A stretch of 15,598 nucleotides of DNA from Gammaproteobacteria bacterium (GTDB lineage: Bacteria; Pseudomonadota; Gammaproteobacteria; GRL18). The translations under genes and the position numbers were made by a program. This document shows, in pieces, positions 14,710-15,598 of the stretch; position 1 is the stretch's first letter, and each line of letters starts with the position of its first letter. The notes under the pieces were generated by a model that saw only the letters and a list, made by a program, of their open reading frames with translations, did no database searches and had not been told where the DNA came from. The stretch covers positions 1 to 15,598 of the forward strand of contig DAOVUK010000016.1 in assembly GCA_030632625.1 (NCBI GenBank), in the 5' to 3' direction.

Positions 14710-14820
14710 TGATACTTGGAAATGCAGCGAGGCATTTTGACTTAGAGCCGATTGAATGTATAAGTACTACATGATTGAGGCTTTAAGTTAAAATAACGAA
14801 GTATGCACTTCCAAGTATCA
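14710..14820. mobile_element. 111-bp imperfect palindrome, MITE-like
   Basis: Perfect 12-bp ends, TGATACTTGGAA (14710-14721) and TTCCAAGTATCA (14809-14820), continue inward as a second inverted pair, ATTTTGACTTAGAGCC (14734-14749) and GGCTTTAAGTTAAAAT (14779-14794), 14 of 16 matched. If the ends are extended four bases (CTCG/TGGG, partly matched), TA dinucleotides flank both sides (14704-14705, 14825-14826), as expected for an IS630/Tc1-type MITE; that is inference. Its right end supplies an ATG at 14820 in frame with the next gene. Confidence 0.6.
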
Positions 14821-14840
14821 TGGGTATAAAAGTCATAAGA

Positions 14841-15598
14841 ATGAATAGTAAATCACAAATCAATAAAGATACGATCAGAGTTCTATTAGTAGATGACCAT
14901 GCGATGCTGCGTAAAGGAATGGTGCTGCTTCTGGGTGAAGAAAAAGATATCATTGTTGTGGGTGAAGCAGGTGATGGTGAGGAAGCCATAGAGCAGGCCT
15001 GTAAGTTAGAGCCCAATATCATTTTAATGGAAATTACCATGCTGCGACTCAATGGCATTGATGCGACGCGGCAGATTGTTTCCAGATTTCCTGATATTAA
15101 AGTCATTGCATTTTCTACTCACTCTGCCAAACTCTATATTGATGATATGCTCAGTGCAGGTGCACGTGGCTACCTTTTGAAGGATAGTGACCCTAAGGAA
15201 TTGTTACAGGGTATTCGAGAAGTGATGCGTGGTAACATGTATCTCAGTCATGCGATTACTGCTCGAGTTCTGGAGTCCTATGTTGATCAGATAATTGATA
15301 AGCCCTTAGAAAGTAGGTTGAAAGAAGATGTGGGCATTTTACGAACTAAGCTGCACCCACCGCCAATCATGCCTGATCTGGTTCTACGGCAGCGTCTGAA
15401 CGATTATCTGAATGCCGGGAGGGTACAGCCTTTAATCCTCATTTCAGCGCCAGCAGGCTATGGTAAAAGCATATTGGCTAGCAGTTGGCTTAAGGAATGT
15501 GATTGGCCAGCAGCCTGGATTTCATTGGATGAGGGTGATACTGATTTACGCCAATTTCTACTTTACTTTATGGCTGCTATTGAGGATATTTTTCCAGA
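14841..15598 (+). CDS. Receiver domain joined to MalT-type STAND ATPase, 3' end outside window; Glu at phosphosite
   Basis: The frame is open from ATG 14841 to the window end (252 residues visible). Residues 12-130 form a NarL-type receiver domain: LLVDDHAMLRKGM with the acidic pair D18-D19, AFSTH (S92/T93) and LLKDS (K114). The phosphoacceptor position in NIILMEITM is Glu64 (GAA at 15030-15032) instead of Asp. A NarL-like linker follows (SHAITARVLESYVDQ), but instead of its helix-turn-helix the protein enters a MalT/LuxR-type ATPase: ILRTKLHPPP, then Walker A APAGYGKS (203-210) and AWISLDEGDTD. From family knowledge, TPR-like repeats and a C-terminal LuxR DNA-binding domain probably follow. 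The in-frame ATG 14820 is an alternative start; neither start has a clear Shine-Dalgarno. A TATAAA lies at 14825-14830. Confidence 0.8.
   Translation, partial: MNSKSQINKDTIRVLLVDDHAMLRKGMVLLLGEEKDIIVVGEAGDGEEAIEQACKLEPNIILMEITMLRLNGIDATRQIVSRFPDIKVIAFSTHSAKLYIDDMLSAGARGYLLKDSDPKELLQGIREVMRGNMYLSHAITARVLESYVDQIIDKPLESRLKEDVGILRTKLHPPPIMPDLVLRQRLNDYLNAGRVQPLILISAPAGYGKSILASSWLKECDWPAAWISLDEGDTDLRQFLLYFMAAIEDIFP

Larger units (their letters stand above)
14406..14840. other. AT-rich divergent intergenic region with hairpins and a MITE-like palindrome
   Basis: These 435 bases between the minus-strand membrane protein and the plus-strand receiver-domain gene hold no convincing gene. They contain the -10 box at 14434-14439, the AT-only dyad at 14457-14484, the C/G-stemmed hairpin at 14614-14638 and the 111-bp palindromic element at 14710-14820, each listed separately. 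Confidence 0.7.

Noticed and set aside
14783..15106. Minus-strand 107-residue open frame
   Set aside because: It lies antisense to the clear receiver-domain sequence and partly in the palindromic element.

Overview
The window looks like chromosomal DNA from an AT-rich gammaproteobacterium. The main evidence is the order of genes: serA(partial)-pheA-hisC-tyrA-[unknown]-IMPase-aroA-cmk-ihfB-lapA-lapB-pyrF. This is a variant of the conserved gammaproteobacterial aromatic 'supraoperon' (serC/pheA/hisC2/tyrA-aroA/cmk/rpsA/ihfB, best known from Pseudomonas), and the lapAB-pyrF tail is equally typical. Genus cannot be decided from sequence alone.

Positions 1-7663 form one tightly packed plus-strand block for serine, phenylalanine and tyrosine synthesis. 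It holds SerA (5' end cut off by the window), bifunctional chorismate mutase/prephenate dehydratase, a HisC-family aminotransferase, prephenate dehydrogenase, an unrecognised 179-residue protein, an inositol-monophosphatase-family enzyme, EPSP synthase and cytidylate kinase. pheA/hisC and hisC/tyrA overlap by one base, and tyrA and the unknown gene overlap by eight, so translational coupling is likely. A weak terminator-like hairpin follows cmk. The gene normally found next, rpsA (ribosomal protein S1), is absent, and ihfB follows after 226 bases. Then come ihfB, lapA, lapB (envelope LPS control) and pyrF (UMP synthesis). lapB and pyrF are separated by two unusual opposed tandem-repeat arrays and a solitary mobile-element end.

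From about 10600 the window becomes accessory in character. It contains an FGE-sulfatase-domain protein lacking the catalytic cysteines, a 143-bp MITE-like element with 16-17 bp terminal inverted repeats, a small two-helix membrane protein resembling a kinase without its ATPase domain, and a 476-bp stretch without a convincing gene that begins with an IS-end-like sequence and a possible structured RNA. On the minus strand follow an orphan periplasmic amino-acid-binding protein, a small secreted-protein gene broken by one in-frame TAG at the signal-peptide cleavage site, and a four-helix membrane protein. Two copies of a CTCGTTATAACGAG palindrome flank the binding-protein/broken-gene pair.

The right edge holds a 111-bp imperfect palindrome (a second MITE-like element). 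It abuts the start of a plus-strand gene that runs off the window and encodes a response-regulator receiver domain joined directly to a MalT-type STAND ATPase. Its phosphoacceptor aspartate is replaced by glutamate. This hybrid, the amber-interrupted small gene, the missing rpsA and the repeat structures are the points most worth a second look. I see no tRNA, rRNA, CRISPR array, prophage or intact transposase gene.
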